Below are positions 35,780 to 44,985 of a stretch of DNA of 59,567 bases, in pieces. Made by a program: the position numbers and the translations under genes. The first letter of the stretch is position 1. Every line of letters starts with the position of its first letter. Origin of the DNA: Roseovarius sp. (GTDB lineage: Bacteria; Pseudomonadota; Alphaproteobacteria; Rhodobacterales; Rhodobacteraceae). The DNA lies in the NCBI GenBank assembly GCA_014359765.1, contig JACIYT010000016.1:1-59567 (forward strand). Direction: 5' to 3'. Below the pieces are notes generated by a model, which saw only the letters and a program-made list of their open reading frames with translations, was not told where the DNA came from and made no database searches.

Positions 35780-36556
35780 ATGGCCTATGAGACGATCATC
35801 GTCGAAATAGAAGACCACGTCGCCCTCGTCAAACTCAACCGCCCCGATGCGCTCAACGCGCTCAACGACCGGCTGATGTCGGAGCTGGCCGAGGCGCTGA
35901 ACGAGGCGCAGCGCAACGACAAGGTGCGCTGCATCGTTCTCACCGGCTCGGAAAAGGCCTTCGCCGCCGGCGCTGACATCAAGATGATGAGCGAGAAGAG
36001 CTTCGTCGATGTGTTCTCCGAGGATCTCTTTACCGACGAAAGCGACGCGATCACGCGCGTGCGCAAGCCGATCATCGCCGCCGTCTCGGGCTATGCGCTC
36101 GGCGGGGGCTGCGAGCTGGCGATGATGTGCGATTTCATCATCTGCTCGGACACCGCGAAATTCGGCCAGCCCGAGATCAATCTCGGCGTCATCGCCGGGA
36201 TGGGCGGCACACAGCGCCTGACCCGTGCCATCGGCAAGGCCAAGGCCATGGACATGAACCTGACGGGCCGCTTCATGGATGCCGAGGAGGCCGAGCGCGC
36301 CGGTCTGGTGAGCCGCGTCGTGCCCGCCAAGAAACTGATGGAAGAGGCGATGTCGGCGGCCCAGAAGATCGCCGAGAAATCGCAGATCTCGGTGATGGCG
36401 GCGAAGGAGGCGGTCAACCGCTCCTTCGAGACCACGCTGCGCGAGGGGCTCCTGTTCGAGCGGCGCGTGTTCCACTCGCTCTTTGCCACCGAGGATCAGA
36501 AAGAGGGCATGGCGGCCTTTGCCGAGAAGCGGCAGGCGCAATTCCGCGACAAGTGA
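35780..36556 (+). CDS. Enoyl-CoA hydratase
   Basis: Crotonase-fold enzyme that hydrates trans-2-enoyl-CoA in fatty acid and amino acid oxidation. The 258-aa product has the oxyanion-hole region [15 protein letters not shown] and the two catalytic glutamates in [11 protein letters not shown] and [21 protein letters not shown], as in mitochondrial short-chain enoyl-CoA hydratase. It stands apart from the catabolic cluster further on and next to mutM, as commonly seen in this group, so it is probably the housekeeping beta-oxidation hydratase. Confidence 0.95.
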   Translation: MAYETIIVEIEDHVALVKLNRPDALNALNDRLMSELAEALNEAQRNDKVRCIVLTGSEKAFAAGADIKMMSEKSFVDVFSEDLFTDESDAITRVRKPIIAAVSGYALGGGCELAMMCDFIICSDTAKFGQPEINLGVIAGMGGTQRLTRAIGKAKAMDMNLTGRFMDAEEAERAGLVSRVVPAKKLMEEAMSAAQKIAEKSQISVMAAKEAVNRSFETTLREGLLFERRVFHSLFATEDQKEGMAAFAEKRQAQFRDK

Positions 36557-36572
36557 GCGGCGCGCGCGGGCC

Positions 36573-37859
36573 TCAGGCCCAGCGCCCCACCGCCGTGACC
36601 ACCACCTCGGGCGCGCCGGCCTGCGGCTGCGCGGCCATCGCCAGCAGCGCGCCCGAGACACCATCCCCCGCCCGCGCCGTGACCCAGACACCCGGCGCCG
36701 CCGTGGGGCTCGCCGTCAGGGTCGGGCGGGTGCCGGGGGCGAAGGGGGCGGGATAGGTCCAGACCGTCTCGGCCCCGCCGGCATGGAGCGCGCCCGACGC
36801 CACCGCGGGCGGCTCGAGCGTGAGCACATGCTGGCAGATCTGCGTGCCGTCGGGGCTGCGCAGAACCGCGCCGTCGGGGCCGGTCTCCCGGCTCACGTTA
36901 TGCCCCCCATGGAGCGCCTGCCACCCGCCCCAGGCGCCGCCCGCGCGCAGACGAAAGGCCAGCGTCGCACCATCGGCGCCGAAAAACACCTGTGCCAGCG
37001 CATCCGTGCCCTGCCGCAGCACCAGACAGCCGCCCGCCCCTGCCCCCGCGGGGCGGGTGCCTTGGGTCGCGGCGCTCACCGCGTAGCTGCCCGAGGGTTG
37101 CGCGGGGTCGTCGAGATCGGCCAGCAGCGGCACCGCCTGCGCCCCGTCCTGCCCCCAACCGAAGGCGCCGCTGCGCAGGAGGCGCCCCGGCGTGGCATCG
37201 AGCGCACCCGCCTGCACCGCCGCCCCGCTCGCCAGACCGCTCGCCGCGTCGAGGCTGAGCGCGGTGGTCCAGCTGCCGCCATCGGCGCTCAGCTTGATGG
37301 CGAAATCGTCGCTGCCGCTGGTGCCCATCTCGGCGCGCCCGCCGAACCCGGTCTGAAACAGCAGGCTTGCGGTGTCGCCCGCGGTCGCCTTGTTGATCTT
37401 GAGCTGATGACCGCCGCCCTCGTGATTGAGCAGGGTCGCCTGCGCCGAAACCGCCAGCCGGTTGATCGGGTCGTAGCTGGCATTGATCCCCACGCCCTCG
37501 AGATTGTCGAGCAGCTGCGGCGCGATCGGCAGCCACTGTGCGCCCGCGCGGCGAAACAGCCGTCCGCTGCTCTTGTCGAGGGCGAGCCAGCCCTCGCCCG
37601 GCACCATGAAGAGCCAGGCCTCGTTGACGAAGGCCGCAAGCGCCCCACCCTGCCCGGCCCAGGCCCCGGTCGGCGCCGGGCCGAGCGCCCAGACCTGCCC
37701 ATCCTCGGGCAAGGCCGGGGGCGTGGCCGCCGCGATCCCCTCCACCGCGAGTTGCACCGCGATGTCGAGACGGCTCAGCGCCTCGTTATGGGTGACGTGT
37801 TTCTGCGCCTGCGAGGGCAGGAGAAAGGGCAGCGCGAGGCGCGGGGACTGGTCTTGCAT
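36573..37859 (-). CDS. DUF2793 domain protein (phage/GTA tail fibre-like)
   Basis: The 428-aa product begins SPRLALPFLLPSQAQKHVTHNEALSRLDIAVQLAVEG, the DUF2793 signature, and continues with GWLALDKSSGRLFRRAGAQW. The central and C-terminal parts are glycine/alanine-rich beta-type segments (ASLLFQTGFGGRAEMGTSGSDDFAIKLSADGG; FRLRAGGAWGGWQALHGG), as in fibre proteins. DUF2793 proteins occur in prophages and, as I recall, as an unlinked tail-fibre gene of the Rhodobacter capsulatus gene transfer agent. No phage structural genes lie nearby, which fits an orphan GTA accessory gene. The function is inferred. Confidence 0.75.
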   Translation of the reverse strand: MQDQSPRLALPFLLPSQAQKHVTHNEALSRLDIAVQLAVEGIAAATPPALPEDGQVWALGPAPTGAWAGQGGALAAFVNEAWLFMVPGEGWLALDKSSGRLFRRAGAQWLPIAPQLLDNLEGVGINASYDPINRLAVSAQATLLNHEGGGHQLKINKATAGDTASLLFQTGFGGRAEMGTSGSDDFAIKLSADGGSWTTALSLDAASGLASGAAVQAGALDATPGRLLRSGAFGWGQDGAQAVPLLADLDDPAQPSGSYAVSAATQGTRPAGAGAGGCLVLRQGTDALAQVFFGADGATLAFRLRAGGAWGGWQALHGGHNVSRETGPDGAVLRSPDGTQICQHVLTLEPPAVASGALHAGGAETVWTYPAPFAPGTRPTLTASPTAAPGVWVTARAGDGVSGALLAMAAQPQAGAPEVVVTAVGRWA

Positions 37860-37944
37860 GGGCTCACTCCGGGGTCAGGGCATCGTGGGATGCGCCCAAA
37901 ATCCGGCCGGAGCCTTGCCAAAGCATGAACGCCCCGCGCGCGGC

Positions 37945-38730
37945 TCAGCCCAGGAGGCGCCGCACCATCGCGCTTTCGGGATCGGCCAGCGGCTCGATCA
38001 CGTCGAAATGATGCGCGCCGGGCGTCATCTCCAGCGCCGCCCCCCAGGCCCGGGACAGCCACCGCGCCTGATCGAGAAAGACCGGCCGCTCGTCCCCCCC
38101 CACCCAGACCGTGACCGGCACCGGCAGGGGCCGCATGAGCACCGGGCTCTCGGCCTCGGCACTTGCCATGTCGAGGCGGAAATCGGCATTCATCGAGGTT
38201 TCCAGAAGCGGGCGCAGATCCGAGACCGGCGAGATCGGCATGACATGCCGGAGCCGCGCCGCCACCGCGCCGTCCAGAACCCCCGGCACCGCCATGCGCG
38301 CCACGAGATGCCCGCCCGCCGAATGCCCCACCAGCGCGAGCGGCCCCGCCACACGCGCCGCCGCCGCGCCCACGGCGCGGGCGATCTGGCGGGTGATGTC
38401 GGCGATGCGCACCTCGGGGCACAGATCGTATGAGGGCATCGCCACCGCCCAGCCCCGCCCGAGCGCACCCGCCGCCAGATGCGACCACAACGAGCGGTCG
38501 AATCTCAGCCAGTAACCACCATGCACGAAGACCACGAGCCCGCGCGCCTCCCCGGGCGGGTGAAAGAGATCGAAGGCCTGCCGCGCGCCCTCGCCGTAAG
38601 GCAGGGCAAGCTCCGCGCGCGCCGCCATCCCGGCCCGGAACGCCTCGGCCGCCACCGCCCAGCGCGCGGGATATTGCGTGCCGCCGGGAATATAGGGCAC
38701 ATTCGCATAATCATCGTCGCGATCCGCCAT
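37945..38730 (-). CDS. Alpha/beta hydrolase (arylformamidase-like esterase)
   Basis: The 261-aa product has a typical alpha/beta hydrolase core: the oxyanion HGGYW motif near residue 73, the nucleophile elbow LVGHSAGGHLVARMA (Ser near 134) and a late HHFDVIEPL histidine. HGGYWLRFDRSLWSH plus GHSAGGH resembles kynurenine formamidase-type esterases, but no kynurenine pathway genes are present, so the substrate is unknown. The ATG at 38730 starts the conserved region. It lies downstream of the catabolic cluster's terminal hairpin and is probably a separate unit. Confidence 0.85.
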   Translation of the reverse strand: MADRDDDYANVPYIPGGTQYPARWAVAAEAFRAGMAARAELALPYGEGARQAFDLFHPPGEARGLVVFVHGGYWLRFDRSLWSHLAAGALGRGWAVAMPSYDLCPEVRIADITRQIARAVGAAAARVAGPLALVGHSAGGHLVARMAVPGVLDGAVAARLRHVMPISPVSDLRPLLETSMNADFRLDMASAEAESPVLMRPLPVPVTVWVGGDERPVFLDQARWLSRAWGAALEMTPGAHHFDVIEPLADPESAMVRRLLG

Positions 38731-38821
38731 CCTCTTTCGCTCCTCTGACCTCGCCCCCCGGCGCGCGGGGGCCGGGTTTCCCGCCATCGGCATGGCGATC
38801 CTGATCTTTCCATATCCGTTT

Positions 38822-38855
38822 ACCAGGCCGATTTCACTGATGAAATCGGCCTGGT
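38822..38855 (-). terminator. Perfect 15-bp hairpin at the end of the catabolic cluster
   Basis: ACCAGGCCGATTTCA and its exact reverse complement flank a 4-base loop, 57 bases after the stop of the TRAP solute-binding gene. It is the only strong terminator-like structure between the cluster and the next gene. On the minus strand it is not followed by T residues; on the plus strand it is followed by TTCATTT. Confidence 0.6.
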
Positions 38856-38912
38856 TTCATTTGCCCCGACGGAACCGATCATGCGCAACAGGAATTTTGC
38901 TGCGCGCGACGA

Positions 38913-39908
38913 TCATTCGTCGAACGGCACCGGCGAATAGCCGGATTCCCGCAGCACCGGCAGCGCCGCCTCGTGCCACGGCACCGGCGGAGTTGCGCCC
39001 GCCACGAATGCCGGCGTCGTTTCCCGGACGATCGGATGAACCTCGCTCGCCCGGTCCATGTTACCGAGAAAGCGGCTGAGGATCTGCGTCACGGCGCTGT
39101 CTGGCAGATCGGCGCTGGCCATGATCCAGATCGGCACGCCGAAGGTCTGCACCTCCTCGTCCTGCCCCGCATAGGTGCCCGCGCTGATCGTGACCGGGAC
39201 CACGGCACCGGGAGGGTTCATGGCCATCACGGCTTTGAGCGTTTCGGGGGCGATGGAGATCCAGCGCACATCGCGGCTCGTGGCCAGATCCTGAAGGGCG
39301 GGTGCGCCACTACCCATCACCGTGGACAGAACGTCGAGATTGCCGTCGCGCACCCCTGCGACCTGCTCGGTCAGGCTGTTGGGGCGGGCCTGATAATCCC
39401 CGTCCTTCACGCCCTCGACCTCGAGAGCCTGCCGCACATAGGTGTTGGCGGAGGCTCCCGGCTCGCCGAGGCCGACACGCTTGCCCTTCAGATCACCGGG
39501 CCGCGTGGCATCGAGCTCCGCCGGCACGACGATCTGTATCAGCGAGGCGTAGATCGGAAGGATCGCCCGCAGCTCGGTGTTGGCCGAAGGGTAGCGGCCC
39601 TGCCCCCGGTAGGAATCATATGCCTCGCCGCCGGTATGCAGGATCAGCTGCGCCTCGTCTCCGCGCAGCAGGCGATCGTTTTCCACGACACCCGCAGTAG
39701 GAAAGGGGGTGATCTTGAGGTCTTCGCTCGCCTCGTTCACGACGGTCGCCACGGCAACGGCATACATGTAACCGGTGCCGCCGCTTGCCGACGTGGCAAA
39801 GCCGAGATCCGTCCTGCCCTGCGCCAGGGCGGTCGAGCCGAACGCAAGGGCCGCGACCAGCCCCAGAAGGCCCGCGCGCGGGCCCCGGTTCCCGAGTTTC
39901 GTCTTCAT
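38913..39908 (-). CDS. TAXI-family TRAP transporter solute-binding protein
   Basis: Periplasmic receptor for a tripartite ATP-independent transporter; it delivers a carboxylate-type solute to the membrane subunit encoded next to it. The 331-aa product has a signal peptide (LLGLVAALAFGSTALAQ), the TAXI pattern GFATSASGGTGYMYAVAVATVVNE, AGVVENDRLLRGDEAQLILHTGGEAYDSYRG, KGKRVGLGEPGASANTYVRQALE, VAGVRDGNLDVLSTVMGSGAPALQDLA and a C-terminal helical part. It is the last gene of the catabolic cluster, 55 bases after the permease. The ligand is not deducible from sequence alone. Confidence 0.92.
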   Translation of the reverse strand: MKTKLGNRGPRAGLLGLVAALAFGSTALAQGRTDLGFATSASGGTGYMYAVAVATVVNEASEDLKITPFPTAGVVENDRLLRGDEAQLILHTGGEAYDSYRGQGRYPSANTELRAILPIYASLIQIVVPAELDATRPGDLKGKRVGLGEPGASANTYVRQALEVEGVKDGDYQARPNSLTEQVAGVRDGNLDVLSTVMGSGAPALQDLATSRDVRWISIAPETLKAVMAMNPPGAVVPVTISAGTYAGQDEEVQTFGVPIWIMASADLPDSAVTQILSRFLGNMDRASEVHPIVRETTPAFVAGATPPVPWHEAALPVLRESGYSPVPFDE

Positions 39909-39963
39909 TTCCTTCTCCTCCTCTGATGATCCGTTCGCAACTCATCCGTCCACAACACGCCCC

Positions 39964-41871
39964 TCATTTCGCGCCGGAGGCGGTGATATCGCCCGCTCTT
40001 CGCATGAACTCGCCCGCGGCGATGGCCAATACGATCAGCGATGCACCCAGCAGATCCGACAGAAGGCCGGGGGCAAAGGCCATCAATGCCCCGGCCAGGA
40101 ACATGGCCCGGCGAAACAGGCCCACGGGCCCGCGGAAATAGCCGACCGTCGCCGCCGACAGGCCGATCACGGCGATCATCGCGGCGATCAGCGGCTCGAT
40201 CAGCCCCGCAAGCCCCCCCTGGAACAGCAGGCCGGGCTGATAGACGAAAATATACGGCATCAGGAAGGCCGGCAGCGCGATCCGCAGCGACGTGACCGAG
40301 GTCTGAAGCGGCGCAGAGCCGGCGATACCGGCCGCGGTAAAGGACCCGAGCGCGACCGGCGGCGTGATCGCGGACAGCGTTCCGAAGTAGAACACGAACA
40401 TATGTGCCGCCAGCGGCGGCACTCCGAGCCGCACCATCACTGGCGCGATGATCAGGGCGAGAATGATGTAGCAGGCCACGGTCGGCAGCCCCATCCCCAG
40501 CACGATCGAACTGACCATCGTCAGAACCAGCAGGAGCAACAGCGAATTCTCCGCCGTCCGGGTCATGATCGTGGTCAGGTTGAGCCCAAGCCCCGTCGTC
40601 TCGACCACGCCCACGACGATGCCGGCAACCGCCACCGCCACCGCTACGGGCGCCACGCTGACCATCCCGTCAACGAGCGTGTCCACCATGGCACGAAAGG
40701 ACAGCCGGTGGCGCGGTTGCAGGAGGTTGAGCACCAGCAGCAGGGCCAGCGACAGCAGCGCGGCATAGCGCGGCGAATACTGGAGCATGACCATGCCGAA
40801 CAGCACCGCCAGGGGCGCCAGAAGATATCCCGAATCCCTCAGAAGCTCACGGGACTTGTCCTTTTCGAAACCGTCCAGCCCGCGAAGCCCCCGCTTGCCG
40901 GCCTCGAGATCCACGATCACGAACAGGTTCAGATAGTAGATCAGCGCCGGGAACAGCGCCGCCAGGATGATCGTGCCATACCCGACCTGAAGCATGTCGG
41001 CCATGATGAACACGGCCGCCCCCATGACCGGTGGCATCAACTGGCTTCCTGAGGATGCCACCGCCTCGACGGCTGCGGCGAACTTCGGCGTGTAGCCCAC
41101 GCGCTTCATCATCGGGATGGTGAAGGTGCCGCTCGCGGCTACATTGGCCACGGCCGAACCGGAAATGCTGCCCAGCAGCCCGCTGCCCACCACGGCGATC
41201 TTGGCCGGACCGCCCCGCATCCGGCCCACCATCAGCTGCGACAGGCGCACGAACGTATCCGAGGCCCCGGTTGCCGCGAGAAAGGACGAAAACAGCAGGA
41301 AATACAGCACGACATCGGCCACGACACCCAACGGCACCCCGAGGACGCCCTTGGTGGTCAGGTAATTTCCGGCCACCAGCGAGCCCCACTTGAGCCCCCG
41401 GTGCGACAGGATGTCGGGCATTTCCCGGCCGAACAGGGCGTAGAGGATAAAGCAGATGGCGATGATCGGCAGCGCCGCGCCAAAGGCCAGCCAGGTCGCG
41501 AACAGGAGCGTGACCACCATGACCGTCGCCAGCACCACCTCGGTCTGGCCGAAAAAGCCCGAGCTTTCGGCAATGGCGTTGAAATTGACGATCAGGTAGC
41601 CCATCGTTCCCACGCTGCAAAGCGAGGCGACGGCGAGCAGCAGCAGGGTCGCCTTGTTGCGCGCGCTGTCCGGTCGGATCTGCCCTGCCCGGCCGAGAAA
41701 GACCAGGCACATCGCCGCGCCGAGGAGGACCGAACGCTGGATCAGCGCCGGATAGCTGCCATACCAGGCGGTGTAGATGTAGAATGCGGCGGTGGCGACG
41801 GCGATGAGGGTGATCATCGCGTGCGATATCGTCCGCGACGCGTGGGCCAGCGGCTGGGCGCCATCAGTCAT
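39964..41871 (-). CDS. TRAP transporter permease, fused small and large (DctQM-type) subunits
   Basis: Inner-membrane component of a TAXI-TRAP importer driven by ion gradients. The 635-aa product has about four N-terminal hydrophobic segments (DctQ-like) fused to a large DctM domain with GSGLLGSISGSAVANVAASGTFTIPMMKRVGYTPKFAAAVEAVASSGSQLMPPVMGAAVFIMADMLQVGY, a core found in all TAXI permeases, and a second repeat with MGLPTVACYIILALIIAPVMV and ITPPVALGSFTAAGIAG. It lies 87 bases after the ADP-forming synthetase, with GAGGAGAG ahead of the ATG, and is followed by its solute-binding protein. Confidence 0.94.
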   Translation of the reverse strand: MTDGAQPLAHASRTISHAMITLIAVATAAFYIYTAWYGSYPALIQRSVLLGAAMCLVFLGRAGQIRPDSARNKATLLLLAVASLCSVGTMGYLIVNFNAIAESSGFFGQTEVVLATVMVVTLLFATWLAFGAALPIIAICFILYALFGREMPDILSHRGLKWGSLVAGNYLTTKGVLGVPLGVVADVVLYFLLFSSFLAATGASDTFVRLSQLMVGRMRGGPAKIAVVGSGLLGSISGSAVANVAASGTFTIPMMKRVGYTPKFAAAVEAVASSGSQLMPPVMGAAVFIMADMLQVGYGTIILAALFPALIYYLNLFVIVDLEAGKRGLRGLDGFEKDKSRELLRDSGYLLAPLAVLFGMVMLQYSPRYAALLSLALLLVLNLLQPRHRLSFRAMVDTLVDGMVSVAPVAVAVAVAGIVVGVVETTGLGLNLTTIMTRTAENSLLLLLVLTMVSSIVLGMGLPTVACYIILALIIAPVMVRLGVPPLAAHMFVFYFGTLSAITPPVALGSFTAAGIAGSAPLQTSVTSLRIALPAFLMPYIFVYQPGLLFQGGLAGLIEPLIAAMIAVIGLSAATVGYFRGPVGLFRRAMFLAGALMAFAPGLLSDLLGASLIVLAIAAGEFMRRAGDITASGAK

Positions 41872-41958
41872 GATCTCTCTCCTCGCCGCGGCGGCGCCTT
41901 GTCCCGCGGCGGGGCGTGACCGCCCCCGGATATCGGCCAGCCATGGCGGAACGCGCGG

Positions 41959-44118
41959 TCATGGTGCCTCCGGGCCGGGCGCTTCGCCCGGGGTGCCGCC
42001 CGGTTCGGCCCGGCTGGCGGGCGGGGCGACACGGTGCAGGCTCAGGGCATCGAGCGCGACAAGGCGTCCGTCGCGGGTCAGGGCCAGCGGATTGATTTCG
42101 ATTTCCTCGATGGTGCTGTCCGCGGCAAAGGCCCGGCCCAGATCGGCCAGCGACCGGGCGAGCGCGGGCAGATCGCCCCTCGGGCCGCCCCGATAGCCCT
42201 CGAACAGCGCGGCGGTGGCCAGCCCGCGCAGCATCGACAGGACCGCCTCCGGGGTCAGGGGCAGATAGGCCATGCGGCAATCGGGGCGCAGTTCCACCTC
42301 GACACCGCCGCGCCCGATCAGCAACAGCGGGCCGAACAGCGGATCGCGCCGGAAACCGACGATCAGCTCATGGGCCACCTGTGACATCTCCTGCAACAGG
42401 ATGCCGTCCAGCCGCAACCGCCGCGTCCCGGCGATTTCGCGCATCTCGCGGACCGTGCGCATCAGCGTGTCGCGATCGGCAATGCCCAGCCGGACGCCGC
42501 CATGCTCGCTCTTGTGCGGCATGTCCGGGCTTTGCAGCTTCACAGCCAGCGGTGGCGTCAGCACCGACAGCGCCTCGGCCGCCTGCTCCGGGGTCTGGAC
42601 CAGGACCTGCGCTGGAAAGGCCAGCGAGGAATGCGCCCGGATGACCTCCTGCGCCCGGATCTCCGAGCGCGTCTCGAGCGCGGCGGCAGCGGGAAGAGGG
42701 GCGGCCCATTCGGTTCCCAGAAGCCGCTGCGCCTTCTGGCGGCCAGCGCCCAGCTCGCGGGCGAGCCTCATCGCGCGGACCGCCTCGGGAATGTCGGGAT
42801 AGACCGGCAGGCCATGCGCCTCGAGCTCCCGCACGACCGCGGCCGGAGCGCCGATCCAGACCACCACCACCTGCTTGCCGCGCCCGGCAAAGGCGCGCAC
42901 CAGACTTTCGGAAAGGTCCCGCGATATGCTGGCCATCAGGCCGATGAACAGCACGAAACCGTCGTGATCGGGGGCGCTGCCGAGAGCATCCAGAACCCGG
43001 CTGAAAATGCCGCTGTCGCCGGCGACGCCGCCAGTCACGTCCAGCGGATTGTTGGCCGAGACGAACCCGGGCAGGGCATCGTTGAGCCGGGCCCGGGTAT
43101 CGGCGTCGAAGGGCGGTATGGCAAAGCCCGCCTCGTCCAGTTCATCGGCCAGCATGACGCCCGCGCCGCCCGAGACGCTGATGATCCCGACATTGGGTCC
43201 GCTGGCGGGGGGCTGCATCAGGATCAGCCGCGCCAGCGAAACCATTTCCGACAGCGCGTTCACCCGCACGATGCCGATCTGATCGAACAATGCCTGGTAT
43301 CTTTCGTCCTCCCCGGCCAGCGCGCCGGTATGCGAGGCCGCCGCCGCCGCGCCGATCCGGGAGCGACCGGACTTGATCAGGATGACAGGTTTGCCCGCCG
43401 CAATCGCGCTCAGTGCCGCCTCGCGGAAGGCCGGGCCGTCCTTGATATCCTCGATATAGCAGCCGATCACCCGCGTGTCGGGATCCCTGGCAAGATGGTG
43501 GATGGCGTCGGATACGGTGATCCCGGCCTCGTTGCCGGTGGCGATCCAGGACGAAACGCCGATCCCCCGCTGGAATACCATGTCCAGCCAGTAGGCGCCC
43601 AGCGCCCCGCTTTGCGAGACGAAGCCGAAGCCCCCCTCGATCAGCGCGTGATCCTCCATCGCGGTCGTGAAGGAGGCGATGACGCGGTTGCGGATGTTGA
43701 TCACCCCGAGACAGTTCGGCCCCAGCAACAGCACCCCGGCCGCGTCGCAGATCGCGCGCAGGCGGGCCTGCATCGCGGCCCCCTCCTCCGAGAATTCGCC
43801 AAACCCCGACGAGAAGACCACGAACGCCCGGATCCCCGCAGCGATACCCTCGCGCACGATCCCCTCGACCGCCGGGGCGGCAGCGGCCACGATGGCCAGA
43901 TCGACCGGCGCGCCGATGGCCGCGATCGACGGATAGGCCGGCAACCCCTGCACCGTGTCGGCCCTGGGGTTGACCGGATAGATCCTGCCCGCATAGCCTT
44001 GGGCCTTCATGTAGGCGATCGGGCGCCCGCCGATCTTCATCGGGTTCGACGATGCCCCGACCACGGCGATGGCCCGCGGGTTCAGCAGCACGTCGAGAGT
44101 CCTGAAGGTCGCGGTCAT
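41959..44118 (-). CDS. ADP-forming acyl-CoA synthetase (acetate-CoA ligase family)
   Basis: Nucleoside-diphosphate-forming enzyme that joins a carboxylic acid to CoA via a phosphohistidine. The 719-aa single chain has a CoA-binding domain (AIAVVGASSNPMKIGGRPIAYMKAQGYAGRIYPVNPRAD), succinyl-CoA-synthetase-like domains (GPNCLGVINIRNRV; FVSQSGALGAYWLD; ASHTGALAGEDERYQALFDQIGIVRV, with the phospho-histidine region) and a C-terminal ATP-grasp domain (LAVKLQSPDMPHKSEHGGVRLGI; GVEVELRPDCRMAYLPLTPE; IEEIEINPLAL). The ATG overlaps the crotonase stop by four bases. The acid substrate is unknown; its position beside TRAP genes suggests activation of the imported acid. Confidence 0.92.
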   Translation of the reverse strand: MTATFRTLDVLLNPRAIAVVGASSNPMKIGGRPIAYMKAQGYAGRIYPVNPRADTVQGLPAYPSIAAIGAPVDLAIVAAAAPAVEGIVREGIAAGIRAFVVFSSGFGEFSEEGAAMQARLRAICDAAGVLLLGPNCLGVINIRNRVIASFTTAMEDHALIEGGFGFVSQSGALGAYWLDMVFQRGIGVSSWIATGNEAGITVSDAIHHLARDPDTRVIGCYIEDIKDGPAFREAALSAIAAGKPVILIKSGRSRIGAAAAASHTGALAGEDERYQALFDQIGIVRVNALSEMVSLARLILMQPPASGPNVGIISVSGGAGVMLADELDEAGFAIPPFDADTRARLNDALPGFVSANNPLDVTGGVAGDSGIFSRVLDALGSAPDHDGFVLFIGLMASISRDLSESLVRAFAGRGKQVVVVWIGAPAAVVRELEAHGLPVYPDIPEAVRAMRLARELGAGRQKAQRLLGTEWAAPLPAAAALETRSEIRAQEVIRAHSSLAFPAQVLVQTPEQAAEALSVLTPPLAVKLQSPDMPHKSEHGGVRLGIADRDTLMRTVREMREIAGTRRLRLDGILLQEMSQVAHELIVGFRRDPLFGPLLLIGRGGVEVELRPDCRMAYLPLTPEAVLSMLRGLATAALFEGYRGGPRGDLPALARSLADLGRAFAADSTIEEIEINPLALTRDGRLVALDALSLHRVAPPASRAEPGGTPGEAPGPEAP

Positions 44119-44933
44119 CGCGGCGCGGCCTCCGACGCCATCCGGTCCCAGTCGAATTCCAGCGGCTTCTTGTCGAGAAACCGCTGCACCGCCTCCTTGT
44201 GATAGTCGGAGGCGAGGCACAGCGCCTGTGCCATTGCCTCCATGTCCGCCAGCGCCCGCTGATCGGAGTGGAGCGCCTGGTTCAGGATCACCTTCGACAT
44301 CCCGGCGGCCAGTCGCGACGCGCTGTCGAAACGCCGGGCAAAGGCCAGCGCCGCCTCCAGAAGCGCGTCCGGCGCGTGAATTTCAAGAACGATGCCCATC
44401 TGCTGCGCCTCTTCGGCGGAGATGGAGCGCGCGGTCATCACCAGCTCCTTTGCGCGCGCCAGCCCGACGATGCGCGGCAGCAGGAAGAAGCCGCCCAGAT
44501 CAGGCACGAGGCCGATCCTCCCGAACACCGCGCAGAACCGGGCGCGCGGAGTGGCCAGGACGAAATCGGACACCAGCGCCAGGTTGAACCCCGCGCCAAA
44601 GGCGGGACCGTCCACCGCCGCGATCACCGGCAATTCGAGATTCGCCAATTCGGTGAACCAGGTGTGCAGCCGGGCGATGCGCTCGCGGTTCACATCGACG
44701 GGGCGCTCCTCTTCGCTGAGCGACTTGAGGTCGCCGCCGGAACAGAAGGCGCCGCCGCTGCCGGTGACGATCAGCGCGCGCAGTTCGCGATCCGCCCGGA
44801 TGCCCGGAAGAAGGGCGGCGATTTCCTCGCGCATGGCGATGTCGAGGCTGTGCCGGACCTCGGGGCGGGTAAAGGTGATGATCCCTGTCCGACCCCTCGT
44901 TTCATAGGTCAGCGTTTTGAACGATGCGGCCAT
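44115..44933 (-). CDS. Crotonase-family protein lacking both hydratase glutamates (PaaG/isomerase-like)
   Basis: Enoyl-CoA hydratase/isomerase superfamily member of the catabolic cluster. The 272-aa product keeps the CoA-binding and oxyanion regions (VTGSGGAFCSGGDLKSL; DGPAFGAGFNLALVSDFVLATPRARFCAVFGRIGLVPDLGGFFLLPR). The first catalytic glutamate (GGGCE in hydratases) is replaced in GAGFN, and the second (QPE) in CAVFG, while an aspartate is present in VPDLGG as in PaaG-type enzymes. It is therefore more likely an isomerase or other crotonase-type enzyme than a hydratase. A GGAGGAG site precedes the ATG at 44933. It is translationally coupled to the ADP-forming ligase gene. Confidence 0.9.
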   Translation of the reverse strand: MAASFKTLTYETRGRTGIITFTRPEVRHSLDIAMREEIAALLPGIRADRELRALIVTGSGGAFCSGGDLKSLSEEERPVDVNRERIARLHTWFTELANLELPVIAAVDGPAFGAGFNLALVSDFVLATPRARFCAVFGRIGLVPDLGGFFLLPRIVGLARAKELVMTARSISAEEAQQMGIVLEIHAPDALLEAALAFARRFDSASRLAAGMSKVILNQALHSDQRALADMEAMAQALCLASDYHKEAVQRFLDKKPLEFDWDRMASEAAPR

Positions 44934-44985
44934 GTCTCCTCCTGGGGTCATGCGCGGGGTCCTGCGCGCGGAAAAATCCTGTTGT

